64,000 nt of DNA from Arenibacter troitsensis (GTDB taxonomy: Bacteria > Bacteroidota > Bacteroidia > Flavobacteriales > Flavobacteriaceae): assembly GCF_900177645.1 (NCBI RefSeq), contig NZ_FXAO01000005.1:57324-121323 (forward strand), given 5' to 3'. The notes under the pieces are model-generated. The model made no database searches and had not been told where the DNA came from. It saw only the letters and a program-made list of their open reading frames with translations. Positions 27,482 to 35,909 of this stretch are shown here, piece by piece (position 1 is the stretch's first letter; each line of letters opens with the position of its first letter). A program made the translations under genes and the position numbers.

Positions 27482-29002
27482 ATGAACCTTAAAAGACTTT
27501 TCCCTGCCTTACTTTCAATTTTATTTTTTGGAATGATGGCCTGTAAACAGCAATCCAAGCCTGCCAAAAATATGGCGGACAATCTAATGGCCATGGCCGA
27601 TGAACCTCGGGGAAAGGATAATGTGGCCTACCAATGGGCCTATATAGCCCTGGAAGGAACCGCATTGGACACCGATCGCTTTAGGCCAAGACCCACGGTC
27701 ACTTCTAGATATCTTGGATTAATTTTTACTGCCATGTTCGATGCCTGGACCCGATTTGATGAGAAGGCACATCCCCTATACCTTAAAGGCGTTGATCGTT
27801 TCCCAGAAAATAAAAGAACACTTAAAAACAAGGAAATAGCGGTAAGCTACGCCGCATTTAGGGCACTAAATGAATACTATTACTCCGACAGTACATTGTT
27901 CAAGCAAAAAATGATCGCATTGGGCCTTGACCCAGAAAATCAATCGCGGGATGCCAGCACGCCCGAGGGCGTTGGCAACCTTGCCGCAGATATGGTAATC
28001 AATGCGCGTAAAAACGATGGTTCCAACCAATACGGAGAAGTGGAAGGTTCCAATGGCCAGCCCTATTATGATTATACCAATTATTCACCTGTAAATGACA
28101 TTGACAAAAATATTGACCTCAACAGATGGCAGCCAAAGTATTTCATTGATGAGGAAGGCAATAAATATAATCCAGGTTGCTTAACACCCTATTGGCAAAA
28201 AGTAAAACCTTTATTATTGGAGACTGCAGATCAGTTTAGGCCAGGTCCACCTCCTATGGTCGGTTCCGAACAACTGGAAAAGGAAGTTCAGGAGGTAATT
28301 GACCTTCAGGCTAATTTAACCCCAGAAAATAAGGCTTTGGTAGAGTTTATGCGAGATGGGCCCAAATCTGTGCAGCAGGCAGGACATTGGTTGAAATTTG
28401 CGCAAGACGTATCCGAGCGTGACAACCATACCTTGGATCAAGATGTAAAAATGTATTTTTTGGTAGAATCTGTAGCCATGGATGCCTTTATCTCGTGTTG
28501 GGATTCCAAAATGTATTATGACTATGCCCGTCCCTATGCACTAGTTCATGATTATTATCAAGACAAAGTAATTAAAGCTTGGGGCGGTCCCGATAAGGGC
28601 ATGGTTGAAATGAAGGGTAAGGATTGGAGACCCTATTCGCCAGATGCATTTCTTTGTCCACCTTTTCCAAGTTATGTTTCCGGTCATAGCACCATCAGCG
28701 GAGGTTGCGCAGAGGCCTTGCGCTTGTTTACTGGAGACGACCATTTTGGAGTGGAAGTTGAACTGGTGCCGGGAGCACTTACAGAACCAAATAATCTTGA
28801 TGACCCGGTTATTTTAAAATTTCCAACTTTTACAGAAACAGCAGAAATGGCGGGGATATCCAGAGTAATGGGAGGATATCATATTCAGGCCGATAATGTT
28901 GCTGGACTGGAATTGGGCAGACAGGTGGCTAGGTATCATTATAAAAAATACCTTAATCTTATTGGTGAAAATACCAAGGAAGGAAAAACAGTCGGCCAAT
29001 AA
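27482..29002 (+). CDS. Vanadium-dependent haloperoxidase / PAP2-family lipoprotein
   Basis: A 506-residue lipoprotein (signal MNLKRLFPALLSILFFGMMACK, lipobox MMAC). The vanadate/phosphate pocket of the PAP2-haloperoxidase superfamily is complete: K343-x6-R350-P, P-x-Y-x-SGHS with H402, and S-R461-x4-Y-H467. Length and N-terminal half match the VCPO-type haloperoxidases rather than small lipid phosphatases. The reaction may be halide oxidation by H2O2 or phosphate ester hydrolysis; sequence alone does not separate these. It would act outside the cytoplasm. Followed by a DoxX-like and an outer-membrane protein gene. Confidence 0.85.
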   Translation: MNLKRLFPALLSILFFGMMACKQQSKPAKNMADNLMAMADEPRGKDNVAYQWAYIALEGTALDTDRFRPRPTVTSRYLGLIFTAMFDAWTRFDEKAHPLYLKGVDRFPENKRTLKNKEIAVSYAAFRALNEYYYSDSTLFKQKMIALGLDPENQSRDASTPEGVGNLAADMVINARKNDGSNQYGEVEGSNGQPYYDYTNYSPVNDIDKNIDLNRWQPKYFIDEEGNKYNPGCLTPYWQKVKPLLLETADQFRPGPPPMVGSEQLEKEVQEVIDLQANLTPENKALVEFMRDGPKSVQQAGHWLKFAQDVSERDNHTLDQDVKMYFLVESVAMDAFISCWDSKMYYDYARPYALVHDYYQDKVIKAWGGPDKGMVEMKGKDWRPYSPDAFLCPPFPSYVSGHSTISGGCAEALRLFTGDDHFGVEVELVPGALTEPNNLDDPVILKFPTFTETAEMAGISRVMGGYHIQADNVAGLELGRQVARYHYKKYLNLIGENTKEGKTVGQ

Positions 29003-29095
29003 TTGGATCATTAAGAACTTCCACTTCCTAAATATGGTTAAGGTAAATTGATCAAGTATATGTAATCGAAATCTATAGCAACAAAACATTAATAA

Positions 29096-29515
29096 ATGAT
29101 GCGCTTAACCCAAAATGGCAGAATACTCTGTATAAGCATTGGCATAATCTACCTATGGTTTGGATTCCTTAAATTCTTTCCTGGACTGAGTCCGGCCGAT
29201 ATGTTGGCAAAACAAACCATTTCATTATTGACCTTTAATTTCATTCCCGAGCGTATGGGAATCCTATTGCTGGCAATTATTGAGGTTGCCATTGGAATAT
29301 GCTTAATATTTAAAATTCAACTAAAAAAGGTTATTGTTGCGGCCATTACCCATTTGGTCCTCACGTTTGTTCCTGTGGTATTTTTTCCTGAAATATCCTT
29401 TTCCCAAGCCCCATTCTCCCTTACTCTGGTAGGCCAATACATTATTAAGAATATTGTAATCATAAGTGCGTTGCTGCTTATATACCCACGTTCGTACGAA
29501 AATCTTACCCAATGA
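29096..29515 (+). CDS. DoxX-like membrane protein
   Basis: A 139-residue protein with four predicted membrane helices (about 8-25, 49-70, 77-97, 107-130) and the pattern GIIYLWFGFLKFFPG near the start, as in DoxX/DoxD-like proteins. ATG codons at 29096 and 29099 are both possible starts. DoxX-like proteins are small quinone-associated or redox membrane proteins whose roles are mostly unknown. Lies 93 bases after the haloperoxidase gene on the same strand. Confidence 0.7.
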   Translation: MMRLTQNGRILCISIGIIYLWFGFLKFFPGLSPADMLAKQTISLLTFNFIPERMGILLLAIIEVAIGICLIFKIQLKKVIVAAITHLVLTFVPVVFFPEISFSQAPFSLTLVGQYIIKNIVIISALLLIYPRSYENLTQ

Positions 29516-29662
29516 TAAACACCCAATAGGTTTGAGAACGAAGGCACAAGGCCAAACACATTGCTATTATAATCAAGAAAAAATATTATTAAATAGATAT
29601 CCTAGATTGTCCTAATACACCAATCGGGCATTCCGAGTACTAACCTAATGTCAATTCCAACT

Positions 29663-30811
29663 ATGAAAACACTACATGTAAAATTATTTTTAGGGTGCAT
29701 ACTATTCGCACTTTCATTTAAACCATCTACTTTAAACGCACAGGGCTGTGTAGCCATCAGGCATTTTTCCTCTTGTGTCGGAAACAGCTTGGAGAACAAT
29801 CTTTTGGGGAAAGGCGACCTACAGGTTGGCATGAATTATAGATATTTCAAATCCTTTCGACATTTTAGGGGTACGGAGGAAGAAGCTGATAGGGTTGCCA
29901 ACAACACCGAGGTAATTAATCATTCCCATGCATGGGACTTTTTCCTTACCTATGGTATCTCCGACCGCCTCTATACCAGTATTACCATCCCCACGGTAAT
30001 AAATGCCAGATCTTCCTTATACGAGCACGGAAGAAACGAAAGAAATAGCACGTTTTCTAGGGGATTGGCCGATATAAGGGCAGGCATAGGATATTGGCTA
30101 CTTGACCCTTCCTTGAGTCCCAATAGGAACATTGCGGTTGGCTTAGGTTTAAAACTACCTACAGGAAATTACAATGCTACCGATGTATTCTACAATGTAG
30201 GCCCGGAAGGGAGTCCGGAGGCAAGACCAGTGGATCAGTCCATTCAACCCGGGGACGGCGGATTCGGTTTTACCGTAGATTTTCAATTTTACCAAAAAAT
30301 AACAACAGGACTATTTGCCTATGGGGGTGGCTTTTACCTGTTTAACCCACGGGAAACCAATGGAATCAGAACTTTCAGGGAAACACTTAGCCCAATTTTG
30401 GAGAATGAAGCCATTATGGCGGTACCAGACCAATATTCTGTTCGCACAGGACTTAGCTATAGCCTATCCGATGTTATTTCGGCTTCTATGGGCGCCAGAT
30501 TTGATGCGGTACCTGTAAAAGACCTTATTGGCGGAAATGAAGGCTTTCGTAGGCCAGGTAATGTCCTCTCTTTAGAACCCGGTATAGCATATATGCATCA
30601 GAATTTCACATTAAATCTAAATGTACCTCTGGCCTTAAGACGGGATAGACCTCAAAGTGTTACGGATAGACAAACAGAAATAAGCACTGGAACTCCTAGA
30701 AATGGTGATGCCGCCTTTGCCGATTATCTTATTAATTTTGGCATCTCCTACCGTTTCCCAAAAAGTAGAACCCTGGAAATAGACCCGTCTATACGCAATA
30801 CCTTTAATTAA
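29663..30811 (+). CDS. Outer-membrane beta-barrel protein (transporter-like)
   Basis: A 382-residue secreted protein: signal peptide (MKTLHVKLFLGCILFALSFKPSTLNAQ) followed by amphipathic strands with aromatic ends, ending in a final strand YLINFGISYRF and a short tail. The pattern (DLQVGMNYRYF, DFFLTYGISDRLYTSITIP, GLADIRAGIGYWL, NIAVGLGLKLPTG) is that of the 'transporter' / phenol MetA-type barrel family. Cysteines near the mature N-terminus (CVAIRHFSSC) may form a disulfide. No substrate can be given. It is last in the row with the haloperoxidase and the DoxX protein. Confidence 0.75.
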   Translation: MKTLHVKLFLGCILFALSFKPSTLNAQGCVAIRHFSSCVGNSLENNLLGKGDLQVGMNYRYFKSFRHFRGTEEEADRVANNTEVINHSHAWDFFLTYGISDRLYTSITIPTVINARSSLYEHGRNERNSTFSRGLADIRAGIGYWLLDPSLSPNRNIAVGLGLKLPTGNYNATDVFYNVGPEGSPEARPVDQSIQPGDGGFGFTVDFQFYQKITTGLFAYGGGFYLFNPRETNGIRTFRETLSPILENEAIMAVPDQYSVRTGLSYSLSDVISASMGARFDAVPVKDLIGGNEGFRRPGNVLSLEPGIAYMHQNFTLNLNVPLALRRDRPQSVTDRQTEISTGTPRNGDAAFADYLINFGISYRFPKSRTLEIDPSIRNTFN

Positions 30812-30819
30812 TAAACGAA

Positions 30820-32391
30820 TTACCAGTCAATAGGACGATAATCCTTAAGAAACTTACCGCACCAATGTTTACCGGTGTTAATACCGTCGATCAATGGATC
30901 CAGGACCCTGGCAGCGCCGTCAACAATGTCCAAAGGTGGTTGAAAATCATGAATTTCCTCCTTTCTTTTGGATAGCTCTACGGGATCTTCGTCCGTTACC
31001 CAACCGGTATCCACAGCGTTCATATAAACGCCATCTTTAGCAAAGTCCAGGGCAGAGGTATGTGTCATCATATTTAAGGCTGCCTTGGCCATATTGGTGT
31101 GGGGATGACGATCCTCCTTGTAAAATCTATGGAATTTCCCTTCCATGGCCGAGACGTTTATAATATGTTTTTTACCGGTATTTTCCTGCCGCATTAGTTT
31201 GGATAAGCGGTTACAGAGCACAAAGGGAGCAATAGCGTTCACCAATTGTACCTCTATCATTTCTGGAGTCTCAATCTCCCCTAATTTTAGACGCCAGCTA
31301 TTGGTCTTCCGTAGATCTACTTGCTGCAGATCGGCATCCAATTCCCCTTCGGGAAAAACTTCCTTGGCAGATAGGGAGCTATCAAAACTGTAGGGAATCT
31401 GTGACAATTTCGCAGAGGCCCTAATGCCAATACCAGGCTCCGGTGCATGCCAATTAACAGGCAAGGCATTATTTTGTATACTCGCCGTGCCCTTGGTAAG
31501 GCTATTTAATTCCTGTAGGCAAAAATCGTGGTCGGACAATACCTCCCTGGCCCTTGGGGGTAAATCCTGAAAAGGAACCTCCTCATTTTTCATAAGGTGT
31601 TGATAAAATCCTGCCGGTCTCCTAACGGTTTGCGCCGCATTATTGATCAGGATATCCAATCGGTCGTACTGTTGTTCTATAAAATTGCAAAAGATCTCAA
31701 CGCTAGGAATATGTCTCAAATCCAGACCATGTATTTTTAGTCTATGGCCCCATTCATGAAAATCCTCTTCTTGGGAGAAGCGCAACGCAGAATCTACCGG
31801 AAACCTCGTGGTTGCCACCACTGTGGCCCCTGCCCTAAGCAATATTAAGGTAATATGATATCCTATTTTCAATCTAGACCCAGTAACTATGGCTACCTGT
31901 CCACTTAGATCGGCCGTCTGAAATCGCTTTGCGTAGTTAAAATCGCCACATTCCGGGCACATGGCATCATAAAAATGATGTAATTTGGTGTATACGGTTT
32001 TACAGACATAGCAATTCCTTGGGGATTCCAATTCCAGCCCCTCCAAGGTTTCCCTTACGGGAGCAGCCAATAATTTAGGAGCTACGTATACGGCAGCTTC
32101 CCTAGCGCTTCTTATGCCCGTTTCCTTACGCGCATGCTTATCGCGCTCTATCATCTTTCTCTTAGCAGCTTTGGCTGCGTCCTTTTTGCGCTGTTTGAAT
32201 TCATTTTTGGCCGGTCTGGACAACTGGCCGGCAGCCTTCAAAAGAGCTACTCTTTTTTCCTCTGGAAGTTCAAAAATCCTATGCCCGTTACCTACCAGTT
32301 TATTAAGTAGAAAAATGCACTGATCTATCTCTTCCGAACTTATTGCCTGCCCTATATTCTCCTGCCTGTCTACCAGATTATTGCCGTCCAT
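30820..32391 (-). CDS. SDR-fold protein with N-terminal zinc ribbon
   Basis: A 523-residue protein. Residues 60-95 are lysine/arginine-rich, 127-148 form a CxxC-x14-CxxC zinc ribbon (C127, C130, C145, C148), and the rest is a short-chain dehydrogenase fold: the cofactor loop [13 protein letters not shown] (about 167-178), NNAAQTV (about 250), and VSAMEG followed by [12 protein letters not shown]. In the active-site motif Y-x3-K the tyrosine is replaced by threonine (T-N-M-A-K), so normal SDR catalysis is doubtful. The family is recognisable but I know no function. Converges on the outer-membrane protein gene with an 8-base gap. Confidence 0.8.
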   Translation of the reverse strand: MDGNNLVDRQENIGQAISSEEIDQCIFLLNKLVGNGHRIFELPEEKRVALLKAAGQLSRPAKNEFKQRKKDAAKAAKRKMIERDKHARKETGIRSAREAAVYVAPKLLAAPVRETLEGLELESPRNCYVCKTVYTKLHHFYDAMCPECGDFNYAKRFQTADLSGQVAIVTGSRLKIGYHITLILLRAGATVVATTRFPVDSALRFSQEEDFHEWGHRLKIHGLDLRHIPSVEIFCNFIEQQYDRLDILINNAAQTVRRPAGFYQHLMKNEEVPFQDLPPRAREVLSDHDFCLQELNSLTKGTASIQNNALPVNWHAPEPGIGIRASAKLSQIPYSFDSSLSAKEVFPEGELDADLQQVDLRKTNSWRLKLGEIETPEMIEVQLVNAIAPFVLCNRLSKLMRQENTGKKHIINVSAMEGKFHRFYKEDRHPHTNMAKAALNMMTHTSALDFAKDGVYMNAVDTGWVTDEDPVELSKRKEEIHDFQPPLDIVDGAARVLDPLIDGINTGKHWCGKFLKDYRPIDW

Positions 32392-32613
32392 TTTCCAAAT
32401 TTTTTCTAAAAATTAAAAACGTGCAAATGTAAGGTTTAAATTAGATTGCACAAACAGAACCATTTAGTGAAAAAACAAGGCTAGTACACGATTGTACTAG
32501 GTTCAATAACCTTGTACAACTACATGAAGGTAATGTTAGTTTACATGAACTATTTTAAAAAAGACATCCAAAATTGGGACCTAGACATAAAATCCTTTGA
32601 ATGAAATGCAACT

Positions 32614-33207
32614 TTAATCAAAAGGGCCGACCATAATATGCGCCCTATGGGTACCGGGATCCATTAACCATGGCATTCCAGGAGCGTGTGGCTTGTCTGG
32701 TAAACCTGTAGATTCCGTGGTTGCAAAGGGTGTATAAATAACATATCTAAATTTCCCATTTTGCAACTCTCCGGTAGTAATATCATAATCCTCGGACTTT
32801 CCATAATAAACATACATCATACTTGGTTCCTTGGGCATTTTTAGTTTTCCGGATGCCACTTCCTTGGCACGGATCTTTTCACGCTCTTCCCCAGAAAGAT
32901 CCTGAGCCGACAGTTCCCTACCACGGGCCATAAAAGGTTCAAGTTTTTTGGAATAACATGCCACATTGATCCCGTCCTTACTTGGGTTATCACCTATGCA
33001 GACCAAATTATTGGTTCCCTTTCTCAATACTTCCAATTCTCCCGAACTATTATAGCCATAAACCATAGCTCCATCCTTTTTTTCATCAGGAGCCGGCAGT
33101 ACGGCCGTTTTAATCTGAATTTCATTCGGAGGGACTTCTTTTTTTACTTCCTGCGCCATAAAAGGAAAAACAGAGAATAGCAACATTCCTAAAATTAGTC
33201 GTTTCAT
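32614..33207 (-). CDS. Exported protein of unknown function
   Basis: A 197-residue protein with a signal peptide (MKRLILGMLLFSVFPFMAQE, cleavage after AQ). The mature part has NNLVCIGDNPSKDGINVACYSK, with a possible disulfide, a charged linker (about 100-125) and a C-terminal stretch rich in aromatic residues and glycine ending with GTHRAHIMVGPFD. I do not recognise the domain. It may be a periplasmic protein. Monocistronic, between the SDR and the HopJ gene, with about 220 bases of gene-free sequence on its 3' side. Confidence 0.6.
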   Translation of the reverse strand: MKRLILGMLLFSVFPFMAQEVKKEVPPNEIQIKTAVLPAPDEKKDGAMVYGYNSSGELEVLRKGTNNLVCIGDNPSKDGINVACYSKKLEPFMARGRELSAQDLSGEEREKIRAKEVASGKLKMPKEPSMMYVYYGKSEDYDITTGELQNGKFRYVIYTPFATTESTGLPDKPHAPGMPWLMDPGTHRAHIMVGPFD

Positions 33208-33419
33208 ATGTATCCATTTTTAGTACCGATTAATTATTGAAAATGAAACCCTACCACAAACTTCAAACAACTGGATTGGATTTTATTTATTTTCCATAAA
33301 GATAAAAAATATAGACCTAACCCATTTGAGAGATGTTGCAATAATTAACTTCACATATCCTAGGGGATTCTTGATTGGATAATCTAAATTTACGTCCTGA
33401 ACTTAAATCCCTTCGAACA

Positions 33420-33764
33420 ATGACGGTTTACGAATTTTTAGACAAACTTAGAAAGACCCCAGAAGAGATAACATTTGGGGATACCATAGGTATTATTGAC
33501 ACTTATTATAATTTTTCGCCTTCAAGATTTACCAATGGGGAAGTGATCAATGAAGCCGGCCAAAATTCAGGTTCCTGTAAAGTATTTTCTTTTGCACAAC
33601 ATCACAAATTGAGCAAGGAGGAAACCTTGGCTTGCTTTGGTTCCTATTACCGAAAAGATGTCCTTGAAAATCCAACGGGTACAGACCACCAAAACATTCG
33701 CAATTTTATGATCAGTGGCTGGGAAGGTATTTCCTTTGATAAGGAAGCCCTTAGCATAAAGTAA
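33420..33764 (+). CDS. HopJ type III effector family protein
   Basis: A 114-residue protein matching the HopJ family: an opening helix FLDKLRKTPEEITFGDTI, then IDTYYNFSPSRFTNGEVINEAGQNSGSCKVFSFAQ and SKEETLACFGSYYRKDVL. The name comes from a Pseudomonas effector, but the family is widespread in free-living bacteria without type III secretion, and there is none here, so a housekeeping role is likely. The ATG at 33420 (MTVYEFLDKL) is preferred over a TTG at 33375 that also stays in frame. Confidence 0.82.
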   Translation: MTVYEFLDKLRKTPEEITFGDTIGIIDTYYNFSPSRFTNGEVINEAGQNSGSCKVFSFAQHHKLSKEETLACFGSYYRKDVLENPTGTDHQNIRNFMISGWEGISFDKEALSIK

Positions 33765-33826
33765 GGCCAAGCAATACCTTGTTCGTCTCCTTCATGTTCA
33801 GTTATGGGGCAACGAAAAATGACCAA

Positions 33827-34588
33827 TTACTTGATCAAGGATGCCGATCCTTTATCCAAAAACAGGACGGTTTCAGGGTGCGTCCTAAGTATTGAGGCCG
33901 GACAGCTGGTACTTATATCCCTGTACAGGCTATTATAAACGGCCCGGGACTTTCTTTCGTCCGGCACTACACAACTAATGGCCTTACAATTCATTATGGC
34001 AGTGATGGTCAGTGTAACGGCTTCCTTGGGCACATCGGCAAAAGTTGGAAACCACCCCTCACCAAGCTGTTGATTTCGGCAAGCTTCATCCAGCTCTACC
34101 ACCTTGACCAATTTGGGGTCTTTAAAATCTGCCACACCGGGGTCATTAAAGGCTATATGTCCATTTTCTCCTATTCCAATACAAGCTATGTCTATTGGAT
34201 GTGCTTTCAAAGCCTCTTCATAGTTATTGATTTCCAATTGCAAATTTGGTGCGTCGCCATTTAGGAAATAAATCTTTTTAGGTGCTACCTTGTTTAAAAT
34301 GCGCTCTTTGAGATACTTTCTAAAACTTGCTGGATGCGATTCCGATACGCCCTTGTATTCATCCAAGTGAAATACGGTTATTTTCCCCCAATCAATTTCC
34401 TTGGTCTGCAAGGCCTCCAAAAAAGAAAACTGGGATGCACCTGTAGCCAAGATAAGATTGGCCCTACCCTTTTTCTCGATGGCATCTTTCAATTTCCTTG
34501 TAACATAATCAGCTGCCGCTGCCCCCATTTCCTTTGTTTGCCCATAAATTTTTACGGACAAATTATCAATTTGAAACGATTTTTCCAT
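33827..34588 (-). CDS. nagB: Glucosamine-6-phosphate deaminase
   Basis: Converts glucosamine-6-phosphate to fructose-6-phosphate and ammonia in the cytoplasm. A 253-residue protein with LATGASQFSFLEAL, the catalytic aspartate region VFHLDEYKG and GENGHIAFNDPG (catalytic D/H region), and TLTITAIM. It has the general length of NagB. It is the last gene of the LacI operon, 9 bases after the Nramp-like gene. No GlcNAc kinase is encoded in the operon, so the phosphorylated substrate must come from elsewhere. Confidence 0.93.
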   Translation of the reverse strand: MEKSFQIDNLSVKIYGQTKEMGAAAADYVTRKLKDAIEKKGRANLILATGASQFSFLEALQTKEIDWGKITVFHLDEYKGVSESHPASFRKYLKERILNKVAPKKIYFLNGDAPNLQLEINNYEEALKAHPIDIACIGIGENGHIAFNDPGVADFKDPKLVKVVELDEACRNQQLGEGWFPTFADVPKEAVTLTITAIMNCKAISCVVPDERKSRAVYNSLYRDISTSCPASILRTHPETVLFLDKGSASLIK

Positions 34589-34597
34589 TGTTTAATA

Positions 34598-35848
34598 TTA
34601 TAAAAATTCGGTTATAGCGAACCATGTGGTCAGCAGTGAAAAAAGGATTACCGCTATTAGTCCAAGATTGATCTTAGCACTGGCCCTGTTACTCCCCATT
34701 AATTTCTGTTTGTTGATTAATATGAACATAGGAATCGCCACTGCTGGAAGGATACAGGCTTGAAAAGCTTGTGAGAATACCATAAGTGCTGGCGGTCTTT
34801 CCTCCAAAAAGACCGTTCCAAAGGCAAATACCATAGCGCCAAGAATTAGTGCTCTGGAAGATTTGGAATGAATGTTTCTTGGAGTCCCCCTATAATCGGC
34901 CAGCAACCAAGGGGCTATAAGCACGATCGGAAAAATAGTGGACAGTCCGGCCCCTGTAATCCCTATAATCAGAACAAAAGCCGCCAATTTACCTCCCAAT
35001 GGTTCAAATAGGGATATCATTTCTACGGTATTGTCCAGCTTCAACCCAGAAATATGTAGGGTTCCTGCGGCAACCGCCATGATGATACCGCTCAAGAAAA
35101 GCATCATAAAAGCCGATACAAAAGCATCTGTCTTTTCCTTTTTTAGATCATTTATGCCCCATCCCTTTTCGGCCACCACCGTACTTCTCATTACAAAAAC
35201 AGCCGCAGAACAGGTGGTACCCGTAATGGCCGCAATAAGCCCCAACGCGCCAGGAGTATCGGGAATACTCGGAACCATACCAGAGAGAATATCCATCATA
35301 TCCGGGCGGACCATTATAAATACGACCATAAAAGAAAGTCCCATCAGAATCACCAGAACGGTCAAGACTTTTTCGAAAGCCTTATAACGTCCAAACCATA
35401 AAAAAAATGTGAGTATGGCTACAAAAAAAAGGATGATCCACCCCCTTTGGATTATCTCTCCATTAAATGCCAAGCGCACCCCTTCCTGTACCAAATCGGC
35501 CACTATACCCATTACCCCCATAAGCGCCAATAATTCCCCTATGATCAATACCAAAATGATGTAGAGCGAAAGTATCCAGCCCCATTTAAACTCCTGTTTA
35601 AAGTTAAACAGGGCGGTCCTACCTGTCACCAAGGTTACTTTGCCATAGGCAACCATTAAAATGTAAGTGAAAATACAGGAAAGCACTACTGCCCAAAAAA
35701 GACCCATACCGAATTCCGCACCGGTCTTGGCCATTGTGGTAACACTACCGGTACCAATATTGTAGCCAATAAGAAACAAGCCCGGGCCTACCGCGCTAAG
35801 TCCCAATAGTATTTTTTTGAATAGTGATTTATTGCCCATATGCTGCAT
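34598..35848 (-). CDS. Nramp-related transporter lacking canonical metal ligands
   Basis: A 416-residue protein with about eleven membrane helices and the overall Nramp sequence pattern (AVGPGLFLIGY near residue 15-25; AEFGMGLFW). The metal-binding motif of helix 1, DPGN, is here NIGTG (no aspartate, no asparagine), and the helix 6 MPH motif is replaced by GTTCSAAVFVMRS. Such Nramp relatives do not look fit for Mn/Fe transport. The LeuT-type fold and the position between nagA and nagB suggest an organic substrate, but that is inference. ATG codons at 35848 and 35839 are both possible. Confidence 0.82.
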   Translation of the reverse strand: MQHMGNKSLFKKILLGLSAVGPGLFLIGYNIGTGSVTTMAKTGAEFGMGLFWAVVLSCIFTYILMVAYGKVTLVTGRTALFNFKQEFKWGWILSLYIILVLIIGELLALMGVMGIVADLVQEGVRLAFNGEIIQRGWIILFFVAILTFFLWFGRYKAFEKVLTVLVILMGLSFMVVFIMVRPDMMDILSGMVPSIPDTPGALGLIAAITGTTCSAAVFVMRSTVVAEKGWGINDLKKEKTDAFVSAFMMLFLSGIIMAVAAGTLHISGLKLDNTVEMISLFEPLGGKLAAFVLIIGITGAGLSTIFPIVLIAPWLLADYRGTPRNIHSKSSRALILGAMVFAFGTVFLEERPPALMVFSQAFQACILPAVAIPMFILINKQKLMGSNRASAKINLGLIAVILFSLLTTWFAITEFL

Positions 35849-35909
35849 TTATAGATTTAATTTTCAACCAAGTACACTAACATTCAACACTTTAGAAACA
35901 AATAGGATG

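Noticed and set aside
33375-33419. TTG-started extension of the HopJ gene
   Set aside because: The ATG at 33420 gives the family N-terminus; the extra 15 residues have no counterpart that I know.
33375-33764. HopJ homologue as evidence for a type III secretion system
   Set aside because: No secretion genes are nearby, and the family is common in free-living bacteria.
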